A DNA stretch of 64,000 nucleotides from Methylotenera sp. (GCF_030684185.1 NZ_JAUXOY010000014.1:280001-344000); one strand, 5' to 3'. Numbered from the stretch's first letter, positions 38,799 through 49,019 are shown. Made by a program: numbers and translations. Notes: generated from the sequence alone by a model not told the origin.

Positions 38799-39680
38799 TT
38801 ATTCTACAGAGTTCTTGATAATCTCTGTCATACGCCTTATTCCTGGACCTGCGAAATCTGGATTAGCCAGTACTAGATATAACGGAATTTCGCGAACGCC
38901 TCCTTCCAGCAAGGGGAGTGGTCTAAGTAGGCCTGACTTAAGTTCCAGCTTGATATGCTCTTCGGGCAGCCATGCAAAGCCATAGCCCATGGCAACCGCT
39001 TCAATTGACGTAGCAACTTGGCTTACGGTCCATCTTTGATCTACTTCTACAAAAGCCGCACGCTGGTCGCGCTTTTTGCTTGAATCCCTTACTACTAAAT
39101 GGCGATAAGCTCTCAGGTCTGTAAAAGTTAACATATGACCTATATGGTGTAGCGGATGCTCGGCGTGGGCAACTGCGACTAATCTCACTCGCATCAGAAG
39201 GTCTCCCAAAAAACCGGGAGGTAACTGAGGTGAAATGGCTATATCTGCTTCTCCCTTGAGTAGGGCTTCGGATGTCCCTCCTATGACGGACTCAACCAGC
39301 TCTATTCGTGTATGCGGGCTTTCTGATCCAAATTGCGCCATACATGACAATAAAAGGTGGGAAGGGAATAATATTTCTGCTGCAATATTAATGACTGCTT
39401 CCCAGCCGGCAGACAAAGCGTGAGCTGCGTGCTCAAGTTCATTTGCTTCATTCACTAGCGCTAATGCACGACGATAGAGCATCTGGCCTGTTGGTGTAAG
39501 AATTGCCTTACGCCCTTGTATTTCAAAGACTTTGACCTCAAGTAGGGATTCAATTTTTTGGATAGCGTAGGTTACAGCAGATTGGCTTTTATACATGATT
39601 TCTGCGGCTTGGGCATAACCGCCAGCATCTACAATGGTGATTAGTGTGCGCCATTGCTCCAGACTGATATTAGGGGTCAT
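38799..39680 (-). CDS. LysR family transcriptional regulator
   Basis: 293-aa ORF; N-terminal HTH 'EQWRTLITIVDAGGYAQAAEIMYKSQSAVTYAIQKIESLLEVKVFE'. Confidence 0.93.
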   Translation of the reverse strand: MTPNISLEQWRTLITIVDAGGYAQAAEIMYKSQSAVTYAIQKIESLLEVKVFEIQGRKAILTPTGQMLYRRALALVNEANELEHAAHALSAGWEAVINIAAEILFPSHLLLSCMAQFGSESPHTRIELVESVIGGTSEALLKGEADIAISPQLPPGFLGDLLMRVRLVAVAHAEHPLHHIGHMLTFTDLRAYRHLVVRDSSKKRDQRAAFVEVDQRWTVSQVATSIEAVAMGYGFAWLPEEHIKLELKSGLLRPLPLLEGGVREIPLYLVLANPDFAGPGIRRMTEIIKNSVE

Positions 39681-39880
39681 TTATACTTATCTAATTAACT
39701 GATGATTAATAGCAAATTATTATACTTTTTTATCTTATTAGTAAAGTGTTTAATAGCAAATATTCTATTGCGATATGACTTTTACGTTGTAATAAATAAC
39801 AAAAAAGTCGAATTTCTTTCTAGTAATTACTAGGAAAAATGTATTACTTTTTTAATCGCTATTTATTTAGGAGTAAATCA

Positions 39881-40447
39881 ATGAAACGCTTTGCCGTACT
39901 TGCTATCGCTGCAACTATTTCCACAGCTGCTATCGCTGCCCCGGAAACATATATTATCGACAGTAATCACACATTACCGCGATTTTCCTATAACCATTTT
40001 GGCTATTCGACTCAATTAAGCCGCTTTGATAAAGCCACGGGTAAAATCGTTATTGACCGGGTTGCTAAAACTGGCTCTGTAGATGTGACGATTGATACTA
40101 CCTCTGTGAACACTGGGGTCACTTTATTTAACGAGCATATTCAAGCTGAAGACTTTTTTAATACTGCAAAATTTCCGACGGCTACTTTTGTTTCTAAAAA
40201 AATCAATTTTGAAGGGGACAGGCCTGTTTCAATTGATGGCACGCTGACTATCAAAGGCATTAGCAAGCCAGAAACGCTTACGGTGACATCTTTTATGTGC
40301 ATGCCACACCCAATGTTAAAAAAAGATGCTTGCGGTGCAAATGCCACTGTAGTAGTAAAGCGTTCAGATTTTAATATGGCTAAACATGTGCCTTACGTAA
40401 GTGATGAAGTGACGATCACTTTACCGGTTGAAGCCGTTAAGCAATAA
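39881..40447 (+). CDS. YceI family periplasmic protein
   Basis: 'YIIDSNHTLPRFSYNHFGYSTQLSRFDKATGKI...VDVTIDTTSVNTG' YceI signature; signal peptide MKRFAVLAIAATISTAAIAA; start chosen at 39881. Confidence 0.93.
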   Translation: MKRFAVLAIAATISTAAIAAPETYIIDSNHTLPRFSYNHFGYSTQLSRFDKATGKIVIDRVAKTGSVDVTIDTTSVNTGVTLFNEHIQAEDFFNTAKFPTATFVSKKINFEGDRPVSIDGTLTIKGISKPETLTVTSFMCMPHPMLKKDACGANATVVVKRSDFNMAKHVPYVSDEVTITLPVEAVKQ

Positions 40448-40510
40448 CGAGTAAATTAAAATGTCGTAAGCACAATGGAATGGCAGACTAGTTTTGTTTG
40501 CCATTGAGTT

Positions 40511-41380
40511 ATGGAGGTTAAAATGCAAGCTCGCCAATTACAAAGAGTGATTCAGTCTATTCCAACCTCAGATGGTGGGGGCGTGAAGTTACGCCGAAGC
40601 CTTGGTCAGTCTGGCTTTACGCGATTAGATCCATTTTTAATGTTGGATGAATTTTCTTCTGAAAATGCTGATGACTACATCGCTGGCTTTCCAGATCATC
40701 CGCATCGTGGATTTGAAACAGTCACTTACATGCTCGATGGCCATATGTTGCATCAGGATCATCTAGGCAATAAAGGTGATTTAAAAAGTGGAGGTGCACA
40801 ATGGATGACCGCTGGACGCGGCATTATTCACTCTGAAATGCCTCAACAAGAAAGCGGGCGTATGCGTGGTTTTCAACTTTGGATAAACCTGCCTGCCAGT
40901 GAAAAGATGAAGCCAGCCGCTTATCTGGATATTCGACCGGAAGAGATTCCGTTAGTGAATCTGAACAATGGCGGCATGGTCAAAATCATTGCTGGAACAG
41001 CGATATTAGACGGTAAAACTATTTCAGGGCCTATTCAAGGCCTAAGTACAGCCCCGCTATTTATGGATGTGCACCTACTTGCAGGAGAAAGCTTTACCCA
41101 ATTGATTGCAGAAGGACACAATGCATTTGTGTATCCTTACGAAGGTAAAGTATTGGTGGGACCTATGGCAGAACAGCGCCTATTGGAGCCACAAGCGGTG
41201 GGGGTTCTGACTGCAGGCGAACGTGTTGAGGTTAGTGCTGGAGATACAGCGGTTGCATTTTTGGTGCTTGCTGCCCGTCCCTTATTAGAACCCATCGTTC
41301 AATACGGCCCTTTCGTAATGAATACTCGGGAAGAAATTAAGCAAGCAATCACTGATTATCAGAATGGCCAACTTGCATGA
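40511..41380 (+). CDS. pirin family protein
   Basis: 289-aa ORF; 'LDPFLMLDEFSSENADDYIAGFPDHPHRGFETVTYMLDG', 'MTAGRGIIHSEMP'. Confidence 0.95.
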   Translation: MEVKMQARQLQRVIQSIPTSDGGGVKLRRSLGQSGFTRLDPFLMLDEFSSENADDYIAGFPDHPHRGFETVTYMLDGHMLHQDHLGNKGDLKSGGAQWMTAGRGIIHSEMPQQESGRMRGFQLWINLPASEKMKPAAYLDIRPEEIPLVNLNNGGMVKIIAGTAILDGKTISGPIQGLSTAPLFMDVHLLAGESFTQLIAEGHNAFVYPYEGKVLVGPMAEQRLLEPQAVGVLTAGERVEVSAGDTAVAFLVLAARPLLEPIVQYGPFVMNTREEIKQAITDYQNGQLA

Positions 41381-41410
41381 TGTAGTTATCATACTTCATG
41401 TTTTAACTCA

Positions 41411-41446
41411 CATTAAGGCCCTGTCAGAAATGACTGGGCCTTAATG
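41411..41446. other. strong near-perfect hairpin
   Basis: CATTAAGGCCCTGTCAgaaaTGACTGGGCCTTAATG. Confidence 0.7.
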
Positions 41447-41556
41447 GTTTTGCCACTTTGCATTAATGACGCGCTTAAGAATGTGTACAATGAAGCAGAT
41501 TGCTTATTACCTGTGCAATCACCATATCGCTACTGAATTGTTTGATACTTAACCAT

Positions 41557-41967
41557 ATGATTTTAATCCCCGAAACCGAGTATGAACTTACCGCTATTCG
41601 CGCGCAGGGCGCAGGTGGGCAAAATGTGAACAAAGTATCGAGTGCGATTCATTTACGCTTTGATATTCAGGCCTCATCACTCAGCGATTGGCTTAAAGCC
41701 CGGTTGATGCATTTGAAGGATAATCGCATTACTGATGAAGGTGTTTTGGTGTTAAAGGCGCAGCAATACCGTACGCAAGAGGCAAATAAAAAAGATGCGA
41801 TTAAACGTTTGCATGAAATTATAAATGCAGCAAATCAAGTAAAACCTACACGTTACGCCACTCGCCCTAGTTACAGTTCTAAACAGCGACGCTTAGAAAG
41901 TAAAACACAACGTGGGCAAATTAAGCAGATGCGTGGCAAAATAGCGTCTGACAAAAATGAGCATTAA
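41557..41967 (+). CDS. arfB: alternative ribosome-rescue factor / peptidyl-tRNA hydrolase ArfB
   Basis: start MILIPETEYEL; 'RAQGAGGQNVNKVSSAIHLRFDI' GGQ motif; basic C-terminal tail. Confidence 0.93.
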   Translation: MILIPETEYELTAIRAQGAGGQNVNKVSSAIHLRFDIQASSLSDWLKARLMHLKDNRITDEGVLVLKAQQYRTQEANKKDAIKRLHEIINAANQVKPTRYATRPSYSSKQRRLESKTQRGQIKQMRGKIASDKNEH

Positions 41968-42664
41968 ACCTATCGTGAATTTATTAGCCTTTGATACCTC
42001 TACCGAATACTTATCAATAGCCTTGTTAAAAGGTAATGAAACTCTAATGTTTGACATCAACGCAGGTCAAACACATTCGCAAATCATATTGCCGCAAATA
42101 CAAGCCTTGCTTGATGCCGCAGAGTTGCAATTAAATGAGTTGCAATGTATTGCTTTTGGGGCGGGACCAGGATCATTTACTGGTGTACGTATTGCTGCAG
42201 GAGTGGCGCAGGGTTTGGGCTTTGGTGCTAATTTGCCTGTTGTAAGTGTTTGCACCTTATTAGCGTTGGCTGAAGCAAGTGGTGCCAATAAAGTGATTGC
42301 CTGCCTGGATGCGCGCATGGGTGAGGTATACCATGCGGCTTATGAAAAAACAGGCAATGAGTGGCAAACTATCTTTGCTCCTGGTTTATATAAGCCAGAT
42401 GTTGTGCCTGCAATAATTGGTGATGGCTGGGTTGGTGCAGGCAGCGGTTGGCAGACTTATGCCGAACAATTAAACCTTGTGTATGCAGGGCAATTGCAAG
42501 CAACCCAACCGCAATTATTGCCCACTGCTAGTGCAATACTTAAACTTGCTGAGCCAATTTTAGTTAATGGTGAAGCTAGGCCTGCGGGTGAGGCTATGCC
42601 AATTTATATTCGTAACCGCGTGGCACTTAAAACCACAGAGCGGGAGCAAGGTTTGCGTTTATGA
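41957..42664 (+). CDS. tsaB: tRNA threonylcarbamoyladenosine biosynthesis protein TsaB
   Basis: 235-aa ORF; 'LLAFDTSTEYLSIAL', 'GPGSFTGVRIAAGVAQGL'. Confidence 0.96.
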   Translation: MSIKPIVNLLAFDTSTEYLSIALLKGNETLMFDINAGQTHSQIILPQIQALLDAAELQLNELQCIAFGAGPGSFTGVRIAAGVAQGLGFGANLPVVSVCTLLALAEASGANKVIACLDARMGEVYHAAYEKTGNEWQTIFAPGLYKPDVVPAIIGDGWVGAGSGWQTYAEQLNLVYAGQLQATQPQLLPTASAILKLAEPILVNGEARPAGEAMPIYIRNRVALKTTEREQGLRL

Positions 42665-43122
42665 GTGCTATGCTAAAAACTCAATATCAATTTCGCCCTA
42701 TGCAAATGGATGATCTGGACGCGATTATGGCAATTGAACCACATATTTACCCCTATCCCTGGACGCGCGGCAACTTTAGTGATTCATTGACTTCTGGTTA
42801 CAGTGCTTGGGTACTGGTGTGGAATGAACAAATCATTGCTTACTCACTGATGATGATGGTGTTAGATGAGGTGCATTTGCTTAATTTGAGTGTAGCTAAA
42901 GATTACCAAAAACAAGGATTAGGTCGGCTGTTATTAGAATATATGGTGGGAATTGCCAAAAATAATCAGATGGCTAATATGTTTTTAGAAGTGCGCCCAA
43001 GTAATATTCCTGCCATTGCGTTATATGAAAATATGGGTTTCAATGAAATGGCAATCCGTCGCGCTTATTACCCGGCAGTAGATGGTCGTGAGGACGCTGT
43101 GTTAATGGGCTTGGCACTTTAA
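42661..43122 (+). CDS. rimI: ribosomal-protein-alanine N-acetyltransferase
   Basis: 153-aa GNAT ORF; 'YPWTRGNFSDSL', 'VAKDYQKQGLGRLLLEYMV', 'EVRPSNIPAIALYENMGF'; overlaps tsaB. Confidence 0.95.
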   Translation: MSAMLKTQYQFRPMQMDDLDAIMAIEPHIYPYPWTRGNFSDSLTSGYSAWVLVWNEQIIAYSLMMMVLDEVHLLNLSVAKDYQKQGLGRLLLEYMVGIAKNNQMANMFLEVRPSNIPAIALYENMGFNEMAIRRAYYPAVDGREDAVLMGLAL

Positions 43123-43146
43123 GATTTTATACATGAAACTAAAACC

Positions 43147-43827
43147 ATGATGACACGTGAAGATATTATGCGCGAACTCGAGTTGCTGCCTGTCTGGCAA
43201 CTGCGAGTGCCTTTGCCGTCGCAAGTGGAGGCTGAATTGCCGCAGGTTGAAGCAGAGATAACCTTGCTAGAGGAGTTAAAGGCAGAAGGGTTATTGGTAG
43301 AAAATATATTGACAGGAGATATATTGGAATCCGAGTCAGTCAATTCTGAACAAGAAACACTTTTAGTAGAGCTTACATCTGATTTAGCCGTGACGTTAGA
43401 ACCGCAAGCAGCTGTACCGCAGCTATTCACGCACATCGCTAGTGAAGATGATGATTGGTTATTTGTGATGCCCGATGTTGCACTGCCTGGCGATGAAGCA
43501 CTTTTGCTTCAAAATATTTGCAAGGCGATACACATCAAAACCAAGCCAGCGGAGATATCTAAAAACCCACTGGATGTTTTAAAGAATATGCGCCCCAAGC
43601 TGTTGATTGCGATGGGGGAATCTACTGCGCAAGCCATGCTGCAATCAACAGCAGCGCTAGATGATCTTCGTGGCACACCCAAAAAATTCCAAGATATAGC
43701 ATTAGTGGCTACCTATGATTTAGCGCATTTATTGCGAAACTCACAAGATAAGGCAAAAGCATGGGATGACTTTTGTGTTGCGATGCAAGTTTTACAGGAT
43801 ATGAGTTTACAAAATTCTGAATTGTAA
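43147..43827 (+). CDS. uracil-DNA-glycosylase-like protein, probably non-catalytic (HolD/psi-like candidate)
   Basis: 226-aa ORF; C-terminal 'PKLLIAMGESTAQAMLQSTAALDDLRGTPKKFQDIALVATYDLAHLLRNSQDKAKAWDDF' aligns with family-4 UDG 'TYHPAYLLR' region but lacks HP; adjacent to rimI. Confidence 0.65.
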   Translation: MMTREDIMRELELLPVWQLRVPLPSQVEAELPQVEAEITLLEELKAEGLLVENILTGDILESESVNSEQETLLVELTSDLAVTLEPQAAVPQLFTHIASEDDDWLFVMPDVALPGDEALLLQNICKAIHIKTKPAEISKNPLDVLKNMRPKLLIAMGESTAQAMLQSTAALDDLRGTPKKFQDIALVATYDLAHLLRNSQDKAKAWDDFCVAMQVLQDMSLQNSEL

Positions 43828-43916
43828 ACTCTTGAAATATGTAGTCTTGGGTGCAATTTATATCAGTATACTTTTGTTTTATTGACGGCTTTATAACTTT
43901 GATTTATTCGTAAGGA

Positions 43917-44522
43917 ATGGACATGCAAAAAATCTACCTAAAATTATTGACAGCTTTACTGTTGTTAAACTTAACTGGCTGTGGCTACAACAAATTTCAA
44001 TCATTAGACGAAGAGGTAAAAGCTAGCTGGTCTGAAGTACTTAACCAATATCAACGTCGTGCAGATTTAGTGCCTAATTTGGTGAATGTAGTTAAGGGTT
44101 ATGCTGCGCATGAAAAAGAAGTGCTGACACAAGTTGCAGATGCGCGTTCGCGCGTTGGCAGTATGCAGGTCACAGCAGAAGTGCTGAATGACCCAGAGGC
44201 ATTTGCTAAATTTCAAGCGGCACAAGGACAGATGACCTCTGCTTTATCCCGCTTAATGGCGATTGCAGAAAACTACCCAAACTTGAAGGCCGACCAAGGC
44301 TTTAGAGACTTGCAAGCTCAGCTTGAGGGTACTGAAAATCGCATTACAGTCGCGAGGAATCGTTATATTGAAACGATTAAAGGCTATAACGTCGCGGTAC
44401 GTTCTTTCCCGGAAAACCTAACTGCGATGATGTTTGGGTACAAAACCAAGCCATCATTTATTGTGGAAAATGAGAAGGCAATCTCGGTAGCGCCAACTGT
44501 GGATTTTGGTGATAAGAAGTAG
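43917..44522 (+). CDS. LemA family protein
   Basis: 201-aa lipoprotein ORF; 'LDEEVKASWSEVLNQYQRRADLVPNLVNVVKGYAAHEKEVL'. Confidence 0.95.
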   Translation: MDMQKIYLKLLTALLLLNLTGCGYNKFQSLDEEVKASWSEVLNQYQRRADLVPNLVNVVKGYAAHEKEVLTQVADARSRVGSMQVTAEVLNDPEAFAKFQAAQGQMTSALSRLMAIAENYPNLKADQGFRDLQAQLEGTENRITVARNRYIETIKGYNVAVRSFPENLTAMMFGYKTKPSFIVENEKAISVAPTVDFGDKK

Positions 44523-44561
44523 CAGTCATTATTTGACCTATCATTTCAAATTAGTAATAAA

Positions 44562-45419
44562 GTGATTTCTCAGCTAAAAGCGAGCTTGCTCGTGCTTTGC
44601 GCGATACTGTTATTTGCTTCATGCAATGTGCGAGCTGAGTTGGCTGCTATTCCAGCAATTGAAAAACGTGTCACCGATTTAACTCAAACTCTAACACAGG
44701 ATCAGCAAAGCCAGCTCGAAGCCAAATTGGCAACTTTCGAGCAACAAAAAGGCAGTCAAATAGCGGTGTTAATCGTACCAACTACAAAGCCGGAAGAAAT
44801 AGAGCAATATAGTATTCGAGTGGTTGATGCTTGGAAGCTAGGGCGAGAAAAACAAGATGATGGTGTGTTGGTTTTGGTTGCAAAAAATGACCGTAAAATG
44901 CGCATTGAAGTAGGGTATGGTTTAGAAGGTGCGATTCCGGATTTAACAGCAAAACGTATTATCAGCGAGATTATGACACCCAGTTTTAAGCAGGGTGACT
45001 TTTATGGCGGTATTAACAATGCCACTGATAAGCTTATTGGCTTGGTATCAGGTGAGCAACTGGCTCCACCTGCGTCGCCAGCATTTAATAGCAAGAGTTT
45101 TGAAAACATGTTGCCAATTTTGCTGTTTGGCGGGCTTATACTAGGCGGCATATTGCGCGCTATGTTTGGTAATTTCTTTGGTGGCGTACTCAATGGCGGT
45201 GCTATTGGTATACTGGCTTGGATACTTGGTGGCGGTTTATTGGCGGCGATATTGTTTGGTATTGTGGCATTTTTTATAACACTCGTCGGCCATTCTGGCA
45301 TGGGCCAAGCGGGTGGTTATGGTGGAGGCTATGGAGGCGGCAGAAGTAGTGGTGGCAGCGATCCATTTTCTGGTGGCGGTGGCGGTTTTGGTGGCGGTGG
45401 CGCGTCTGGAGATTGGTAA
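44562..45419 (+). CDS. TPM domain (YgcG-like) protein with Gly-rich tail
   Basis: 285-aa ORF; 'VTDLTQTLTQDQQSQLEAKLATFEQQKGSQIAVLIVPTT'; GGGGGFGGGGASGDW tail. Confidence 0.93.
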   Translation: MISQLKASLLVLCAILLFASCNVRAELAAIPAIEKRVTDLTQTLTQDQQSQLEAKLATFEQQKGSQIAVLIVPTTKPEEIEQYSIRVVDAWKLGREKQDDGVLVLVAKNDRKMRIEVGYGLEGAIPDLTAKRIISEIMTPSFKQGDFYGGINNATDKLIGLVSGEQLAPPASPAFNSKSFENMLPILLFGGLILGGILRAMFGNFFGGVLNGGAIGILAWILGGGLLAAILFGIVAFFITLVGHSGMGQAGGYGGGYGGGRSSGGSDPFSGGGGGFGGGGASGDW

Positions 45420-45925
45420 TGTCACTCAAATTCATCCAGCGGTTATTTAAGCATCTCTTTGTTTTGCCAGGGGCGGTCAGGCGGTATTTCCCTGCAGACT
45501 CTATGCGGCACATCGAAGCAGCCATTGCTGCCAGCGAAAGTTCACACATGGGCGAGATTCGTTTCGTGGTTGAATCCAATTTGCATATATTTGATATTTT
45601 TAGAGGAAAATCAGCCAAAAAACGCGCAATTGAAGTGTTTTCACAATTCCATGTGTGGGATACCGCGCAGAATAACGGCGTGTTAATTTACTTGCTGTTA
45701 GCCGACCGTGACTTTGAGATTTTGGCAGATCGCGGCGTTCATCAGCATGTTGGCAATCAAGGTTGGGAAAAGATAAGCCATGAGATGGAGGCTATGTTTA
45801 GACACGGTCAATTTGAAGGTGGGGTGATATATGGCATTGCGCAAATTGGTGCGCTATTGATGCAACACTACCCTATAGATAGTGAAAACGTTAATGAGCT
45901 ACCCAATACACCTATCATTATTTAG
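45419..45925 (+). CDS. TPM domain protein (second copy)
   Basis: ORF 45413-45925; 'HIEAAIAASESSHMGEIRFVVESNLHI...AIEVFSQFHVWDTAQNNGVLIYLLLADRDFEILADRGVHQHV'. Confidence 0.9.
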   Translation: MSLKFIQRLFKHLFVLPGAVRRYFPADSMRHIEAAIAASESSHMGEIRFVVESNLHIFDIFRGKSAKKRAIEVFSQFHVWDTAQNNGVLIYLLLADRDFEILADRGVHQHVGNQGWEKISHEMEAMFRHGQFEGGVIYGIAQIGALLMQHYPIDSENVNELPNTPIII

Positions 45926-46535
45926 TTTTATATTTTGCTTAATCACTACGTTGAGTGCTGAAGCTGCAGTATCGGATATATCAAAGATTTATCAGGAACA
46001 GCCGACGCTGGAAGCATTTGATGTCTGTTTTGGCGGTGGCTGCGCTGAAATTAGGCGAGTTTCACTGAGTCCAGTAGAGTGGTTAAAGGTGGAAGCAATC
46101 TTTGCAGATAAAACTAAAGATGCGCAGTTAAAGGCGGAGTTTGAGCGTAAGCAAATTGCAAATGCAATCGGTCTGTTGGAAACTATTGTAGGAGAAAAAA
46201 TAGGCACTGCCACAGACCGCGCAGGCACGTTTAACAATTCAAAGTTTCCTGGCCAGTTAGATTGCAATGATGAGTCCATCAACACCACGACTTACATGCA
46301 ATTAATGCATCATTACGGCCTAATAAAATTGCATGCATTAGAAGACATGCGTACACGTAACTTCTTTTTTAACGGATGGCCACATACTACTGCGGTGATT
46401 CGCGAAGTTGCTACAGGCCGGCGTTATGCGGTGGATAGCTGGTTTTATGATAATGGCGTGCCCGCTACCATTGTGCCGTTTGAAGTATGGAAGTCTGGCT
46501 ATATACCAATAGATAGCCCAGTCCAGCGTCATTGA
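45882..46535 (+). CDS. secreted/membrane-anchored protein of unknown function, transglutaminase-like C/H/D residues
   Basis: 217-aa ORF with N-terminal signal; 'LDCNDESINTTTYMQLM', 'WPHTTAVIREVATGRRYAVDSWF'. Confidence 0.65.
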   Translation: MKTLMSYPIHLSLFSFIFCLITTLSAEAAVSDISKIYQEQPTLEAFDVCFGGGCAEIRRVSLSPVEWLKVEAIFADKTKDAQLKAEFERKQIANAIGLLETIVGEKIGTATDRAGTFNNSKFPGQLDCNDESINTTTYMQLMHHYGLIKLHALEDMRTRNFFFNGWPHTTAVIREVATGRRYAVDSWFYDNGVPATIVPFEVWKSGYIPIDSPVQRH

Positions 46536-46658
46536 GAGAGGTTTATTCAATGGATTGTTGATGGAATAACCCCGAATAAATACCATAACAATTGCTGACT
46601 AAATCACTGATTATATGTAAAATTCGGTCTTTGATTTTTGCACAGACTTGATACCACC

Positions 46659-48383
46659 ATGCGCGCCTCACAATTTTTCTTTAACACCCAAAAAGAAGCC
46701 CCCAACGATGCAGAGTTGCAAAGCCATATATTAATGGTGCGTGCTGGATTGATTAAACGTTTAGGTTCTGGTCTTTACAGCTGGATGCCGCTAGGCTTGC
46801 GCGTATTGCGTAAAGTTGAGGCCATCGTGCGCGATGAAATGAATAAAGCGGGTGCGCTTGAGCTGTTGATGCCAGCCGTACAACCAAGAGAGCTATGGGA
46901 TGAAACGGGTCGCTGGGCAGTGTTTGGCCCACAAATGCTCAAAATTACAGATCGCCACTCACGTGAGTTTTGTTTTGGCCCAACGCATGAAGAAGTGATT
47001 ACCGACATTGCACGTTCAGAAATCCGCAGTTATAAACAGCTACCACTCAATTTCTATCAAGTTCAAACTAAGTTCCGTGATGAGATTCGCCCGCGCTTTG
47101 GTGTGATGCGTGCACGTGAATTTATGATGAAAGATGCTTACTCTTTTCATGCGGATTTTGCTTCGCTAGAGCAAACTTATCAAACTATGTTTCAGGCCTA
47201 CAGCAATGTATTTAATCGTTTAGGCCTAAAGTTTCGTGCAGTAAAAGCCGATACAGGTGCTATAGGCGGTGATGGTTCGCATGAGTTTCACGTACTTGCT
47301 GATTCTGGTGAAGATGGCTTAGCTTATTGCGAAACCTCGGATTATGCAGCGAACGTAGAGCTTGCAGAGGCTTTGCCGGCAAGTAGCAGCCGAAGTGCTG
47401 CGACCGAGATGATGCGCGAAGTGGAAACGCCTAAGCAAACCGCTTGCGAAGATGTCGCGAAGTTATTGGGTATCAGCATAGAGCGAACAGTCAAAGCAAT
47501 TGCTCTGATAGCTAAAACTGAGCCTGCAAATGAAAAGTTTTATTTAGCATTGTTGCGTGGCGACCATACTTTAAATGAGGTAAAAGTCGGAAAGTTGACA
47601 GGTTTGTCAGATTTCAGGTTTGCTACAGAAGAAGAAATACGCGCTAACCTGAGTTGCCCACCTGGATTCATCGGGCCAGTAAATGTGAGCGAAAACGTGA
47701 CCATCATTTCAGATAGAACGGTTGCAGCGATGAGTGATTTTGTTTGTGGCGCCAATAAGCCTAAGTTTCACTTGGCTGGCGTGAATTTTGCTAGAGATTT
47801 ACCAGAGCCAGGTTTAGTGGCGGATATCCGCAATGTGGTCAAAGGTGATGCTAGTCCGGATGGTAAAGGCACATTATCACTTTGCCGTGGCATTGAAGTA
47901 GGCCATATTTTTCAGCTGCGTACTAAGTACTCAGAAGCCATGAATGCCACCTATCTAGATGAAAATGGTCAGACAAAGGTAATGGAAATGGGTTGTTATG
48001 GTATCGGCGTATCGCGTATTGTAGGTGCAGCTATTGAGCAAGGGAACGACGAGCGCGGAATAGTGTTCCCTGTCAGCATGGCACCTTTTACGGTAGCGAT
48101 TTGCCCGATTGGCTATGATAAATCAGAGGCTGTTTCATTGGCAGCTAATAAAATGTACGATGACTTGTTAGCCGCAGATGTTGATGTGATGTTAGACGAC
48201 AGGGGTGAGCGCCCAGGCGTGATGTTCGCCGAGGCAGATTTAATGGGCATTCCGCATCGCTTGGTGATAGGTGAGCGCGGTTTAGCTGAAGGTGCTGTGG
48301 AGTATAAAGGGAGAACTGATGCAGAAGGGCAGTCAGTTCTATTATCGAATATAGTTGAGTTTATGCAAAAAGTGGCACTATAA
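46659..48383 (+). CDS. proS: prolyl-tRNA synthetase
   Basis: ORF 46638-48383, start [15 protein letters not shown]; class II aaRS motifs '[25 protein letters not shown]', '[12 protein letters not shown]'-like, editing insertion. Confidence 0.97.
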   Translation: MRASQFFFNTQKEAPNDAELQSHILMVRAGLIKRLGSGLYSWMPLGLRVLRKVEAIVRDEMNKAGALELLMPAVQPRELWDETGRWAVFGPQMLKITDRHSREFCFGPTHEEVITDIARSEIRSYKQLPLNFYQVQTKFRDEIRPRFGVMRAREFMMKDAYSFHADFASLEQTYQTMFQAYSNVFNRLGLKFRAVKADTGAIGGDGSHEFHVLADSGEDGLAYCETSDYAANVELAEALPASSSRSAATEMMREVETPKQTACEDVAKLLGISIERTVKAIALIAKTEPANEKFYLALLRGDHTLNEVKVGKLTGLSDFRFATEEEIRANLSCPPGFIGPVNVSENVTIISDRTVAAMSDFVCGANKPKFHLAGVNFARDLPEPGLVADIRNVVKGDASPDGKGTLSLCRGIEVGHIFQLRTKYSEAMNATYLDENGQTKVMEMGCYGIGVSRIVGAAIEQGNDERGIVFPVSMAPFTVAICPIGYDKSEAVSLAANKMYDDLLAADVDVMLDDRGERPGVMFAEADLMGIPHRLVIGERGLAEGAVEYKGRTDAEGQSVLLSNIVEFMQKVAL

Positions 48384-48389
48384 TCAAAC

Positions 48390-49019
48390 ATGCTTAAATT
48401 GTTACAAATGACATTATTTGCTTTGATTGGAACTTTAGTTTCAATGACTAGCATTGCTGGATCTCAGCGCGAAGAGCCTTTGTCGAATAGTGTAAAGGCT
48501 TTGATGCAGCGCAGTATCAGCGACAGAGCCTCGCCAAAACTTGTATTTGCAACACAGGAAGAAGGTCAAGCATGGTTAAATGAAATGTCCCGGCGCTTAC
48601 AAAAGCGTATTCCAGATACTTCGTATCGTGAAGATTTTTTACGTACGGTACATTATGAAGCTACCCGTGCTGGCATTGATCCGCAAATGGTACTTGGACT
48701 AATTCAAGTGGAAAGTGGCTTTAAAAAATACGCAGTCTCATCGGTAGGCGCACGTGGTTTTATGCAGGTAATGCCATTCTGGGTGCGTAGTATTGGTGCC
48801 AATGACCATAATTTGTTTCATTTGCGTCTTAATCTCCGCTATGGATGCACAATTCTGAGGCACTATATTGACATTGAACGTGGTGATTTGTATCGCGCTT
48901 TAGGTCGATATAACGGTAGTTTAGGTAAGCCGCAGTATCCAAATCTAGTGCTTGGTGCCTGGCGTAAAAATTGGGATTACGCACCAAAAAACTGGGATTA
49001 CGCACCAAAAAATATCTAA
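48390..49019 (+). CDS. lytic transglycosylase domain protein
   Basis: 209-aa ORF; 'ATRAGIDPQMVLGLIQVESGFKKYAVSSVGARGFMQVMPFW' SLT signature. Confidence 0.93.
   Translation: MLKLLQMTLFALIGTLVSMTSIAGSQREEPLSNSVKALMQRSISDRASPKLVFATQEEGQAWLNEMSRRLQKRIPDTSYREDFLRTVHYEATRAGIDPQMVLGLIQVESGFKKYAVSSVGARGFMQVMPFWVRSIGANDHNLFHLRLNLRYGCTILRHYIDIERGDLYRALGRYNGSLGKPQYPNLVLGAWRKNWDYAPKNWDYAPKNI

Noticed and set aside
44562-45925. Two adjacent TPM-domain genes as a novel duplication
   Set aside because: LemA followed by two TPM proteins is a common arrangement in proteobacteria.
46638-46658. Upstream extension of proS in the ORF track
   Set aside because: Standard ProRS N-terminus MRAS begins at 46659; extension relies on a non-ATG start.
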